Source of the DNA: Brachybacterium sp. UMB0905
Lineage (GTDB): Bacteria; Actinomycetota; Actinomycetes; Actinomycetales; Dermabacteraceae
Assembly: GCF_002871795.1 (NCBI RefSeq)
Contig: NZ_PNHL01000012.1
Span: forward strand, 1 to 64,000
Direction: 5' to 3'
DNA length: 64,000 nucleotides
Each line of letters starts with the position of its first letter. The stretch's first letter is position 1. The notes beneath the pieces were generated by a model, which was not told where the DNA came from, did not search any database, and saw only the letters and a program-made list of their open reading frames with translations. This document shows positions 1 through 10,064 of this stretch, piece by piece. Position numbers and translations under genes: made by a program.

Positions 1-158
1 CCCGCCACGCCGAGGAGTACCGGCTGGAGTACAACACGGTGCGGCCCCACGAGGCCATCGCCTGGAACCGGCCCCTGGACGTCCACCTCGGGCACGCCAG
101 CCCCGACACCCCCAATTTTGCTGGCCCCATAATCCTGCCAACAACTTGACACGGGACA
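1..158 (+). mobile_element. 3' end of an IS3/IS481-type insertion sequence
   Basis: The window opens inside a transposase reading frame that stops at 147-149. Nine bases later the element appears to end in GACACGGGACA (148-158). Ending in ...ACA fits the TGT...ACA termini of IS481-type elements (family knowledge). The left end is outside the window, so neither the inverted repeat nor a target duplication can be checked. Confidence 0.6.
3..149 (+). CDS. Transposase, integrase core C-terminus (partial)
   Basis: Frame 3 is open from the window edge to TGA at 147-149 and gives 48 residues. It contains YNTVRPHEAI followed by WNRPLD. This is the conserved block around the third catalytic region of rve-superfamily (IS3/IS481) transposases, which typically read Y-N-x-x-R-P-H near the C-terminus. 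The 5' part, including the DDE aspartates, lies upstream of the window, so completeness cannot be judged. It is the coding part of the insertion sequence ending near 158. Confidence 0.7.
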   Translation, partial: RHAEEYRLEYNTVRPHEAIAWNRPLDVHLGHASPDTPNFAGPIILPTT

Positions 159-577
159 CCGGCACCAACGTTACGAAGAGACCTCAGCAGTGCTGGGCCG
201 TGTCCCTATCAGCGGTCAACGCGTGTCTCTCGACCGGGCGGCAACACCCCCCGGACCATTGAAGGCAGGGCAACAAAGCCATACCCGGCCGAGCGACCAG
301 ACCCCCGACCATCGAGGGTGCTCACAAGGTAACGGGTCCGAGTGGTAAGGCGCGCGGCGGCGTCTCGCCGGTCCCGGCTCGCGGTGTGATTCCGCGGACG
401 GCACTGAGGTGACCGACCACCTGCATACTGCACGCGCCCGGCCGTGAGAGTACCGTCGGTGGCAGCGGGCCGAGGGCTCACGCCCTGCCAGTCCCAGCCT
501 CATCGGGCCTGGGGCCGCCCGCACCCGGTGAGCTCGACCTCGCCAGGACCCATCCCCTCGATATCTCGGAGGCACCC
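159..577. other. Intergenic stretch upstream of poxB
   Basis: About 420 bp lie between the insertion-sequence end and poxB. I find no convincing coding region; the small open frames here have no recognisable protein character. The segment probably holds the poxB promoter, but I cannot assign -35 and -10 boxes with confidence. A GGAGG Shine-Dalgarno sits at about 568-572. Confidence 0.5.
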
Positions 578-2329
578 ATGGCCGGCACCACTTTCGCTCA
601 GCTCCTCGTCACGCAGCTGCGTGACCTCGGCGTGGAGCGCATCTACGGGGTGGTCGGCGATTCGCTGAACCCGATCGTGGACGCGATCCGCACCACGGAC
701 GGCATCGACTGGGTGCATGTGCGCAATGAGGAGGCCGGGGCGTTCGCGGCCGGTGCGGAGGCCCGGCTGACGGGGAAGCTCGCGGTATGCGCCGGGTCCT
801 GCGGCCCGGGCAACACCCACCTGATCCAGGGCCTGTTCGATGCGCATCGTGACGGTGCGCCGGTGCTCGCGATCGCCTCCCATATTCCGAGCCCGAAGAT
901 TGGCACCGGCTTCTTCCAGGAGACCCACCCGGAGGCCATGTTCCGCGAGTGCTCTCACTTCTGCGAGATGGTGAACTCCGGGGAGCATGGCACCACATTG
1001 CTGCACACCGCTATCCAGACGGCAGTGGCCAAGCGGGGGGTGAGCGTGCTGGTGGTCCCCGGTGATGTGGCCGATGAACGGGTCGCGGGTGCGCAGACGA
1101 ACAACCTGGCCACGGAGCTGGGGCGGGTCCAGCCTGCGGCGGGCCCCGTCGGACGTCTGGCGGAGATGATCGACGCGGCGGACACCGTGACCCTGTTCGC
1201 TGGCGCCGGGGTGCGGGAGGCGCGTGAGGAGACGCTCGCGCTCGCCGAACGGGTGAAGGCGCCGATCGGGCATGCTTTCGGCGGCAAGGAGTGGATCCAG
1301 TACGACAACCCCTTCGACGTGGGCATGAGCGGTCTGCTGGGGTATGGCGCCTGCTACGAGGCGATGCATGAGGCGGATCTGGTGATCCTGCTGGGCACGG
1401 ACTTCCCGTACTCGGAGTTCCTGCCGCAGGAGGGTTCGCGGAAGGGGCCGCGTCTGGTGCAGATCGACGCCGATGCCTCTCGCCTGGGCCGCCGCGCCCC
1501 ACTGGACCTGGCGGTGCATGGGGATGTGGCGCTCACGTTGCAGGCGGTGCTGCCGCTGCTGACGGCCAAGAAGTCCAACGCGTTCTTGAAGAAGATGCTC
1601 AAGCAGCACCACAAGGCGCTGTCCGGCGTGGTCGCGGCGTACACGAAGAACGTGGAGCGGATGAGGCCGATCCACCCGGAGTTCGTGGCGGCCACGCTGG
1701 ACGACCTCGCGGCGGAGGACGCGGTGTTCACGGTGGACACCGGCATGTGCAACGTGTGGGGCGCCCGGTACATCACGCCCAATGGGAAGCGCCGAGTGTT
1801 CGGCTCCTGGCATCACGGCACGATGGCCAACGCCCTGCCGCAGGCGATCGGGGCGGCGATGACGTTCCCGGACCGGCAGGTCATCTCGATGAGCGGCGAC
1901 GGTGGGCTGGGCATGCTGATGGGTGAGTTGCTGACGGTGAAGCTGCACCAGGCGCCCGTGAAGATCGTGGTGTTCAACAATGCGAGCCTGGGCATGGTGA
2001 AGCTGGAGATGCTGGTGGAGGGCATCCCGGATCACGAGACCGACCATGAGCAGGTGGACTTCGCGGCGATCGCGGCGGCGGTGGGCATCCCGTCGGTGCG
2101 GATCACCGACCCGAAGAAGCTGAAGAAGCAGATGGCGCAGGCGCTGGCGAGCCCGGGCCCGGTGCTGATCGACGTGGTCACGGACCCGGATGCGCTGTCG
2201 ATGCCGCCGCACATCACCGCCCAGCAGATCCGCGGTTTCGCCACCGCGTCCACGAAGGTGCTGCTGGGCGGTGGCGTGGGCAAGATGCTGGACATGGCTG
2301 CGAGCAACCTGCGGAACATCCCGCGGTGA
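578..2329 (+). CDS. poxB: Pyruvate dehydrogenase (quinone) / pyruvate oxidase, ThDP-dependent
   Basis: This 583-residue protein is full length for the PoxB family (about 570-580). It decarboxylates pyruvate oxidatively to acetate and CO2 and passes electrons through FAD to membrane menaquinone/ubiquinone (family knowledge). The N-terminal PYR domain carries the catalytic-glutamate region RNEEAGAFAAG (about residues 49-59). The C-terminal PP domain has the ThDP/Mg motif, GDG at about 440 through the NN of VVFNNAS at about 466. The ATG at 578 has a GGAGG eight or so bases upstream. It is followed after 36 bp by rmlA with no evident terminator, but the functions are unrelated. Acetolactate synthase-like enzymes are the main alternative; the overall match to PoxB is better. 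Confidence 0.9.
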   Translation: MAGTTFAQLLVTQLRDLGVERIYGVVGDSLNPIVDAIRTTDGIDWVHVRNEEAGAFAAGAEARLTGKLAVCAGSCGPGNTHLIQGLFDAHRDGAPVLAIASHIPSPKIGTGFFQETHPEAMFRECSHFCEMVNSGEHGTTLLHTAIQTAVAKRGVSVLVVPGDVADERVAGAQTNNLATELGRVQPAAGPVGRLAEMIDAADTVTLFAGAGVREAREETLALAERVKAPIGHAFGGKEWIQYDNPFDVGMSGLLGYGACYEAMHEADLVILLGTDFPYSEFLPQEGSRKGPRLVQIDADASRLGRRAPLDLAVHGDVALTLQAVLPLLTAKKSNAFLKKMLKQHHKALSGVVAAYTKNVERMRPIHPEFVAATLDDLAAEDAVFTVDTGMCNVWGARYITPNGKRRVFGSWHHGTMANALPQAIGAAMTFPDRQVISMSGDGGLGMLMGELLTVKLHQAPVKIVVFNNASLGMVKLEMLVEGIPDHETDHEQVDFAAIAAAVGIPSVRITDPKKLKKQMAQALASPGPVLIDVVTDPDALSMPPHITAQQIRGFATASTKVLLGGGVGKMLDMAASNLRNIPR

Positions 2330-2330
2330 G

Positions 2331-2365
2331 GTGAGGCTGGTTGCCCCTCTGCCATACTCACCGGT

Positions 2366-2366
<1 letters not shown>
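2331..2366 (+). promoter_or_regulatory. Candidate leaderless promoter of the rml operon
   Basis: CATACT (2353-2358) ends seven bases before the rmlA ATG at 2366 and no Shine-Dalgarno precedes that ATG. This spacing would place the transcript start at or next to the A of ATG. The -35 region (GTGAGG around 2331-2336) is weak, so the call rests mainly on the -10 position. Confidence 0.35.
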
Positions 2367-4248
<1,882 letters not shown>

Positions 4249-4255
4249 GGAACCG

Positions 4256-5674
4256 ATGAGCTCTCCCACCGTTCACAGCACGCCGATCCCGGGCCTGCTG
4301 GTTCTTGACCTGCCCCTGCACGGGGATGCGCGCGGCTGGTTCAAGGAGAACTGGCAGCGCGAGAAGATGACCGCGGCGGGCCTGCCGGACTTCGGCCCGG
4401 TGCAGAACAGCATCTCCTTCAATGCGGAACGGGGGGTGACGCGCGGCATCCACGCTGAGCCGTGGGACAAGTACGTGTCGGTCGCCATGGGCAGCGTGTT
4501 CGGCGCCTGGGTGGATCTGCGCGAGGGCCCCAGCTTCGGCGCCACGTTCCACACGGAGATCACGCCGGGGGTGGCGGTGTTCGTGCCGCGCGGGGTGGGC
4601 AATGCGTTCCAGACGCTCGAGGCCCCGGCGGCGTACACCTACCTGGTCAATGACCACTGGTCGGAGGCAGCCCAGGAGCAGTACACGTTCCTGAACCTCG
4701 CCGATGAGACGGTGGCGATCCCGTGGCCGATTCCGCTCGATCAGGCGGTGCGCTCGGCGAAGGACCTCGCCCACCCCCGCCTTTCGGAGGTGACGCCGGT
4801 GCCGCCGCGCCGCACCCTGGTGATCGGTGCGGGTGGTCAGTTGGGGCGCGCGCTCACGCAGCGGTGGGCGGGGCGGGCCGATGTGGACGTCGTGGACCGG
4901 GCGCAGTTGAACCTCGCGGATGCCCAGAGCGTCGCGGCGTTCGACTTCGGGCCCTACGGGACCATCGTGAACGCCGCGGCGTACACAGCGGTCGATGGGG
5001 CGGAGACCGACGAGGGCCGGCGCGAGGCGTGGGCGGTGAACGTCACGGGCGTGGGGCGCCTGGTGGAGGTGGCGCGTGCGCAGCGGGCCACGCTGGTGCA
5101 CGTCTCAAGCGACTACGTGTTCGATGGCACGGTGGAGCTGCATGACGAGGACGAGCCGCTGAGCCCGCTGGGCGTGTACGGGCAGACGAAGGCGGCGGGG
5201 GATCAGCTGGTGGCGACGCTGTCGGACCACTATGTGCTGCGCACCAGCTGGGTGATCGGCGAGGGCGCCAACTTCGTGCGCACCATGGCCTCCCTCGCCG
5301 AGCGGGGCGTGGACCCCGCCGTGGTGGACGACCAGATCGGTCGCCTCACGTTCACCGAGGATCTGGCCGCCGCGATCGATCACCTGCTCACCGTGCGTCC
5401 CGAGCCCGGGGTGTACGACGTGACCGGGGGTGGGGAGGCGCTGTCCTGGGCCGACATCGCCGCAGAGGTGTTCGCCCTGACCGGTCACGACCGATCCCGG
5501 GTGAGGCCGGTGGCCACGGCCGACTACTACTCCGCGCAGGGGAAGGCCGAGGGCGATGGCACTGTCGCGCCGCGGCCCCGGAACTCCGTGCTGGACCTGA
5601 CGAAGATCGAAGCCACCGGCTTTGCGGTGGGGGACCACATGCGTCCGCTGGGGGAGTACCTGCAGCGGGGGTGA
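4256..5674 (+). CDS. rmlCD: Fused dTDP-4-keto-rhamnose 3,5-epimerase / dTDP-4-keto-rhamnose reductase
   Basis: This single 472-residue protein carries the last two steps of dTDP-L-rhamnose synthesis. Residues 1-185 are an RmlC-type cupin, with DARGWFKENW and the catalytic-histidine block TRGIHAEPWDKYVSV. Residues 190-472 are an RmlD-type short-chain reductase, with GAGGQLGRAL at about 191-200, VSSDYVFDG, and YGQTK at 308-312. The ATG at 4256 is preceded by GAGG at 4247. The frame stays open upstream to 4091 only because it runs inside rmlB. RmlC-RmlD fusions are known in actinobacteria, so this is a family trait and not an assembly error. A remnant of a second copy's C-terminus lies at 38194-38322. 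Confidence 0.93.
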   Translation: MSSPTVHSTPIPGLLVLDLPLHGDARGWFKENWQREKMTAAGLPDFGPVQNSISFNAERGVTRGIHAEPWDKYVSVAMGSVFGAWVDLREGPSFGATFHTEITPGVAVFVPRGVGNAFQTLEAPAAYTYLVNDHWSEAAQEQYTFLNLADETVAIPWPIPLDQAVRSAKDLAHPRLSEVTPVPPRRTLVIGAGGQLGRALTQRWAGRADVDVVDRAQLNLADAQSVAAFDFGPYGTIVNAAAYTAVDGAETDEGRREAWAVNVTGVGRLVEVARAQRATLVHVSSDYVFDGTVELHDEDEPLSPLGVYGQTKAAGDQLVATLSDHYVLRTSWVIGEGANFVRTMASLAERGVDPAVVDDQIGRLTFTEDLAAAIDHLLTVRPEPGVYDVTGGGEALSWADIAAEVFALTGHDRSRVRPVATADYYSAQGKAEGDGTVAPRPRNSVLDLTKIEATGFAVGDHMRPLGEYLQRG

Positions 5675-5820
5675 CGCACGACCAGGCCGAACGCCGGTAG
5701 TGTGTGTCCCCAGTCACGCCCCCGGATTACTGGAGCCTCTTCATGTCCGCATCGGACAGCCCCGCGCCCGCCCCGGCCGACGCCACCGCGCACGCCTAGA
5801 CCCGCAAGCTCGACAGGACG

Positions 5821-7206
5821 ATGAAGCCCGCGTGGGTGTTCGCGATCGCGCTGGGCTCTGCCGTGGGCTGGGGCGCGTCCATCCTGCCGGTGGAGTGGCT
5901 GGCCGACGGCGGCACCGCCGGTGCCCTGATCGGCTTCGCGATCGGCACGGTGCTGATGGCGATCATCGCCGTCTCCTACGGTCTGGTGATCCGGGCGCTG
6001 CCGGTCACCGGTGGGGAGCTCTCCTTCACGCTGCACGCCTTCGGGAGGTACGCCTCCTTCGTGGTGGGCTGGTTCCTGGCTCTGGCGTACGCGTGCATCA
6101 TCGCGCTGAACGCCTCGGCGATGACTCTGGTGTTCCGCCAGCTGTTCCCCTCAGTCATGGAGCGCAGCTACCTGTACACGATCGCCGGCTGGGACATCCA
6201 TGCCCCTGAGGTGGTGGTGGCCCTGGCCGCGATGGTGATCGCCGGTGCGCTCAACGCCCGTGGCGCGGCGCTCTCGGGCCGCTTCCAGTTCTACGCCTGC
6301 GTGATCATGATGGCCGCGGTGGGCATCGTCCTGGTGTGGACCGCGGTGCTGTACCTCCAGGACCCCGTGCCGCTGTACCAGGGCTTCCCCTCGGAGGCCT
6401 CCCCGATCGCGGCGATCGCGATCATGGTGGCGTTCGCGCCGTGGGCGTTCGTGGGTTTCGACAATGTGCCACAGGCGGCCGGTGGGTTCGACTTCTCCCC
6501 GAAGAAGGCGATGGGCCTGATCGTGGCTGCGATCTTCGCCTCCGGCGCCACCTACCTCACGATGATCCTGGTGACCTCGGTGGCGGCCTCCCACGCCGGC
6601 GGCAGCGTCGACGGTTCCGTGTGGGCCACGGCCGATGCGATCACCGCGATGCTGGGCCCGGGGGGCCGGGCCCTGGTGGTGATCGCCGTGGTCATGGGCG
6701 TGATCACCGGCCTGAACGGGTTCACCGTCTCGGCCAGCCGGATCCTGATGACCATGGGCCGGGCCCGGATGCTGCCGCCCGTGCTGGGGCGGGTCAGCCA
6801 CCGCTTCGGCACCCCGGTGGTGGCGGTGGCCGCAGCGATCCTGATCGCCTCCCCGTCGCCGTTCTTCGGCCGCTCGGCGCTGCTATGGATCGTGGACATG
6901 ACCTCGGTGGGCGTGACCGTGGCCTACTTCGTCACCTGCCTGGTGGCGTTCAAGATCGCCGAGGAGGACGGCTGGTCGCCGGGAAAGACCAAGCTGGCGA
7001 AGATGATCGCCATCGTGGGGGCGGTGCTGTCGGTGGGCTTCCTGCTGCTGCTGATCGTGCCCGGCTCCCCGGGCGCTCTGGCCACCGAGCCGCTGGTCGC
7101 CCTGGCCGCCTGGGTGGTGCTGGGCATCGTGTTCTTCGTGCTGCGCAAGCCGGCGGTGGACGAGATGCCGGAGGAGCAGCTGGAGCAGGTGATCCTCGAG
7201 GGGTGA
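5821..7206 (+). CDS. APC-family amino-acid permease (native start possibly lost to an amber codon)
   Basis: A 461-residue integral membrane protein with about 12 hydrophobic segments. It opens with KPAWVFAIALGSAVGWG, the consensus glycine-rich first helix of APC-superfamily amino-acid/polyamine permeases. It should import amino acids across the plasma membrane by proton or cation coupling; the substrate is not readable. An ATG at 5743 with GGAG upstream begins an in-frame 18-codon leader that ends in TAG at 5797-5799. Seven more codons then lead straight to the ATG at 5821, which has only a close-spaced AGGA. The gene may therefore be translated inefficiently from 5821 or be a recent pseudogene. 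A terminator follows at 7211. Confidence 0.8.
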   Translation: MKPAWVFAIALGSAVGWGASILPVEWLADGGTAGALIGFAIGTVLMAIIAVSYGLVIRALPVTGGELSFTLHAFGRYASFVVGWFLALAYACIIALNASAMTLVFRQLFPSVMERSYLYTIAGWDIHAPEVVVALAAMVIAGALNARGAALSGRFQFYACVIMMAAVGIVLVWTAVLYLQDPVPLYQGFPSEASPIAAIAIMVAFAPWAFVGFDNVPQAAGGFDFSPKKAMGLIVAAIFASGATYLTMILVTSVAASHAGGSVDGSVWATADAITAMLGPGGRALVVIAVVMGVITGLNGFTVSASRILMTMGRARMLPPVLGRVSHRFGTPVVAVAAAILIASPSPFFGRSALLWIVDMTSVGVTVAYFVTCLVAFKIAEEDGWSPGKTKLAKMIAIVGAVLSVGFLLLLIVPGSPGALATEPLVALAAWVVLGIVFFVLRKPAVDEMPEEQLEQVILEG

Positions 7207-7210
7207 GCCA

Positions 7211-7247
7211 GTGAGCGGGCTTGCTGAGGCCCGCCCCTCACGGTTTT
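7211..7247 (+). terminator. Rho-independent terminator of the permease gene
   Basis: GTGAGCGGGC (7211-7220) pairs with GCCCGC and CTCAC (7229-7241), followed by CGGTTTT. It lies five bases after the permease stop codon. Confidence 0.6.
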
Positions 7248-7249
7248 GC

Positions 7250-7281
7250 CCGCTGTGCTTCCAGTAGTGGAAGCACAGCGG
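7250..7281. terminator. Perfect 14-bp hairpin between convergent genes
   Basis: CCGCTGTGCTTCCA (7250-7263) and its exact reverse complement (7268-7281) enclose the loop GTAG. It sits between the permease terminator and the 3' end of hepT on the opposite strand. No T-run follows on either strand, so termination is plausible but not certain. Confidence 0.5.
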
Positions 7282-7302
7282 ACAATTCGGTGAGTTGCGC
7301 CG

Positions 7303-7728
7303 TCAGGGAGCCGACTCGACTTCAGTGCGGAGACGCGCGATGACGCCCGGCAGGTGCTCCGTGGTGGTCTGCCAGAAGAGGTCGGCGTCCATCGCCCGGT
7401 ATCCGCTGTGTGCGGCGATGTTCCTCGTGGTGGTGATGCCGCGACGCTCGTCGTCCGCCACTGTGGTGAGGAATGGTGCGAAGCGGCTCGGCTCCTCGAA
7501 CAGCGCGGCGAGTCGGATGACGGCCACTGTCGCCCGGTCATAACTGTCCGAGCCCTCGAAGAAGGCCGGGCGCCCCTGCTCGATGACATCGTCGAGGCGG
7601 ACCTGGATGCGGTCGAGCTCGACCAGCAGCGCCTCTGCGGGCGAGGGCGCACCGGGGGCTTCGCGCTCGGCGCGGCCCTGGATCCGCCACCGGTGCCGCG
7701 CCGACGGGGAATCGTCTGCCGAGCTCAC
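7303..7728 (-). CDS. hepT: HepT-like HEPN/DUF86 toxin
   Basis: This 141-residue protein has the all-helical HEPN/DUF86 character. A C-terminal RNIAAHSGY block (R102, H107, Y110) corresponds to the R-X4-H-X-Y ribonuclease motif of HepT toxins. Here two residues separate His and Tyr rather than one. Known HepT proteins are RNases silenced when the MntA antitoxin AMPylates the motif tyrosine (family knowledge). The GTG start overlaps the antitoxin stop (GTGA, 7728-7725), so antitoxin and toxin are co-translated in the expected order. The first 30 residues are polar and may be disordered. It converges on the permease gene. Confidence 0.8.
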   Translation of the reverse strand: MSSADDSPSARHRWRIQGRAEREAPGAPSPAEALLVELDRIQVRLDDVIEQGRPAFFEGSDSYDRATVAVIRLAALFEEPSRFAPFLTTVADDERRGITTTRNIAAHSGYRAMDADLFWQTTTEHLPGVIARLRTEVESAP

Positions 7729-8186
7729 AGCGGCACCGCCGTCTCCCGGAGGTGCTCGGGCGTCTCCACCCCGTCGATCGCCACGTCGACCGGGAACCCG
7801 AGCAGGTCGGACGCGTCGGCGACGAAGAGCGCATAGTCCAGGGGGCCGGAGTCAGGGTCCCGGGACACCAGGAGGTCGACATCGGACTGGTGGTGGTCCG
7901 ATCCTCGGGCGACGGAGCCGAAGACTCTGACGTGGCGGAGCCCCCGCCGCTCGGCGAGGGCCAGCAGCTCGTCCCGATGAGCGGCCAGAGCGAGGGAGGG
8001 GCGGTAGTCCGCCGCGGCGAGCAATCGGGCGAGCATCTCGGCGGAGACCGCTCGACGCCCGGATTCGATGCCTGCGATGTGCGGCTGCTGGGCACCGACC
8101 GCCTCGGCCAGCGCACGCTGCGTCATCCCGGCATCCTCGCGAGCGGCGCGGAGCACCCGGGGGGCATCCTGGAGCGGCACGGTCAT
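7725..8186 (-). CDS. mntA: MntA-like antitoxin: XRE helix-turn-helix fused to minimal nucleotidyltransferase
   Basis: The 153-residue protein has two domains. Residues 1 to about 62 form an XRE-type HTH (AGMTQRALAEAVGAQQPHI). Residues 85-150 form a minimal nucleotidyltransferase with GSVARG at 90-95 and SDVDLLV at 101-107, the GS...DxD signature of MNT/MntA. The nucleotidyltransferase should AMPylate and neutralise the downstream HepT, and the HTH should allow autorepression. The ATG at 8186 is the chosen start; an in-frame ATG at 8198 would add four residues and lies inside the palindrome at 8195-8214. The open frame that continues upstream to 9845 is only antisense to the next gene. Confidence 0.8.
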   Translation of the reverse strand: MTVPLQDAPRVLRAAREDAGMTQRALAEAVGAQQPHIAGIESGRRAVSAEMLARLLAAADYRPSLALAAHRDELLALAERRGLRHVRVFGSVARGSDHHQSDVDLLVSRDPDSGPLDYALFVADASDLLGFPVDVAIDGVETPEHLRETAVPL

Positions 8187-8194
8187 GACGCCAA

Positions 8195-8214
8195 GCATAC
8201 CCAGCGTGGTATGC
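8195..8214 (-). promoter_or_regulatory. Palindromic operator candidate for mntA-hepT
   Basis: GCATACC (8195-8201) and GGTATGC (8208-8214) are perfect inverted repeats around CAGCGT. The palindrome overlaps the presumed -10/start region of mntA, whose product has an XRE HTH. Autoregulation is inferred. Confidence 0.5.
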
Positions 8215-8456
8215 GGCGGGGTTGGTGAGTGTGCATCGGTCGACGACGGGCGGGGTCGTTGCCGGCCCCGAAGAGACAGGCTCAGCTCTCGGACCGGGTG
8301 AGCCGCCGAAAGTGTCGCCCAGCCCGGGGAGCGGTACGACGCATCTCCTCCGCCGGCCGGGGCGTGGCGAGGATGCCTCGCCCGGGCCGCGCCCTCGATA
8401 GCCTGACTGACCAGGGCGGGAGAACCGCCCGAGGTGAGGACACCAGGGGAGGGGCC

Positions 8457-10043
8457 ATGGAGGAGCGGCAGGCGCGCCGGCGGATCGGCATCGGGGCGGT
8501 GGTCGTGCTCGGCGGAGCGGCGGCGATCGGCGCGGTGCTGTGGACCGGCGGGGGGCTCGTCCCGTACCTGCTCGCCCTCGCGCTCGCGGCAGTGGGCGTG
8601 CTCGTCCTGCTCACGGCGCTGCCGACCACCCGCTGGCGCGTCCTCGGCACAGCTCTGCTCGTCCTCGTCCTCGCGCTCGCCGTCGCCGTCCCGTGGCGCC
8701 TCGCCGTCCGGGAGCTGCACGGCGACCCACTGTGGTCCCTCGACGTCCAGGGGTTCGTGCGAAGGGTCCACTCCGACGGGACACGGCTGCTGTACTCGGA
8801 CGATGTGGGCCTCCACGCGGTGGACCTCGCGAGCGGGGAAGAGCTGTGGGTGCACGATCCGTCGGGCGCAGGCACGCCGCGGCGCTTCCATGTCGCGACC
8901 GACGGGCACGTGCTGGTGCAGCACGAGAGCCGACCGGGCCAGGTCCTCACCCAGTGGATCTCCCCGGGCGGCGAGGTGCTGTGGAGCCATCCCGCCGAGG
9001 CGGCGGTGGGAGACGGGGACGGCGCTCCCGTCGAGATCGATCTCGAGCGCCACCATCTCCGCGACCCGGTCGCCGCCGCCGATGGTGCCCTCGTGGTCGT
9101 CACCTGCGCGGACGACGCCGACCATGAGTCCTGCCGCACGCTCGGCATCGGCCCGGACGGGACGGAGGCCTGGTCCCGCGCCTCCCATCCCCGTCCGCTC
9201 GGCCTCCGCACGGTCCGCCAGGTCGACGTCGATCCCGGGGAGCCGCGGGAGATCCCGGCGGTCGCGGCGGTGCACGGCCCGGACTCGTCGACCCGCGCGC
9301 CGCGGCCGACGGATCTCCTCGAGCCCGCGACCGGCGAGGTGCTCGGGACCCTCGAGGTGACGGGCTTCCTCGGGGTGATGGGCGACGTCGTCGTCCACGA
9401 GTCGGCGGAGCAGGGGCTGGACGGCCTGTGCACGACCCGCGGCTGGTCCGCCGACGGCCGGGTGTCCTGGGAGCGGGATCTGCCGTGCCTCGGCCGGGGC
9501 GCGGTCGCGATCGGCGACTGGATCTACGGGACCCTGCGCACCGTCCAGGAGGCCGACGGCGAGACGCTCGGCGAGGACGTCCCCGTCGAGGCGTATGCGC
9601 TGGATCCGGAGACCGGGGCCCGGCAGGCGGTCGGACCGCTGGACTTCTTCTCGAGCCGCGCCGCGCCCCGCACCGGGGTGCCCGGCACGGACGTCGTCGT
9701 GCAGCGCCGCGACCAGCAGATCACCGCGGTCGATCCTGCGACCGGCGAGGAGACCTGGTCGTTCGGGGTCACCGGCACCACGATCGTCCCCGGGGTCAAG
9801 GCGGCGCACGGCGCGGTCGTGGTGCACTACGACGTCGAGGACCACCCCGGCCGCAACCCCTTCCTCGCGGGGGACGACCTGACCCTCGCCCGCAGGATCC
9901 TCGCCGTCGACACGGCCACCGGCCAGGTGACCGGGTCGCTGCTCACACCCGACGACGTCTGGGTCGTCGCGCCCGTCGCACCCGGCCAGGTGGCCGTCGC
10001 CGCCGGGGACCGGCTGGTGCTGATCGGTGCGAGGCCGAGCTGA
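8457..10043 (+). CDS. Membrane-anchored PQQ-like beta-propeller protein
   Basis: A 528-residue protein of unknown substrate. After a short Arg-rich head, residues 10-80 form about three hydrophobic helices. The remainder is an extracytoplasmic domain with repeated PQQ-like blades, for example HAVDLASGEELWVHD and AVDPATGEETWSFG. Such blades build eight-bladed propellers in quinoprotein dehydrogenases and in scaffold proteins such as BamB. I see no quinoprotein catalytic set, so a structural or sensory role is more likely. The ATG at 8457 follows an AGGGGAGGGG Shine-Dalgarno. The frame opens upstream to 8229 without start support. It is divergent from the mntA-hepT pair and convergent with the Nudix pseudogene. 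Confidence 0.75.
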   Translation: MEERQARRRIGIGAVVVLGGAAAIGAVLWTGGGLVPYLLALALAAVGVLVLLTALPTTRWRVLGTALLVLVLALAVAVPWRLAVRELHGDPLWSLDVQGFVRRVHSDGTRLLYSDDVGLHAVDLASGEELWVHDPSGAGTPRRFHVATDGHVLVQHESRPGQVLTQWISPGGEVLWSHPAEAAVGDGDGAPVEIDLERHHLRDPVAAADGALVVVTCADDADHESCRTLGIGPDGTEAWSRASHPRPLGLRTVRQVDVDPGEPREIPAVAAVHGPDSSTRAPRPTDLLEPATGEVLGTLEVTGFLGVMGDVVVHESAEQGLDGLCTTRGWSADGRVSWERDLPCLGRGAVAIGDWIYGTLRTVQEADGETLGEDVPVEAYALDPETGARQAVGPLDFFSSRAAPRTGVPGTDVVVQRRDQQITAVDPATGEETWSFGVTGTTIVPGVKAAHGAVVVHYDVEDHPGRNPFLAGDDLTLARRILAVDTATGQVTGSLLTPDDVWVVAPVAPGQVAVAAGDRLVLIGARPS

Positions 10044-10064
10044 GCCAGCCGCTCGCTGACGTCC

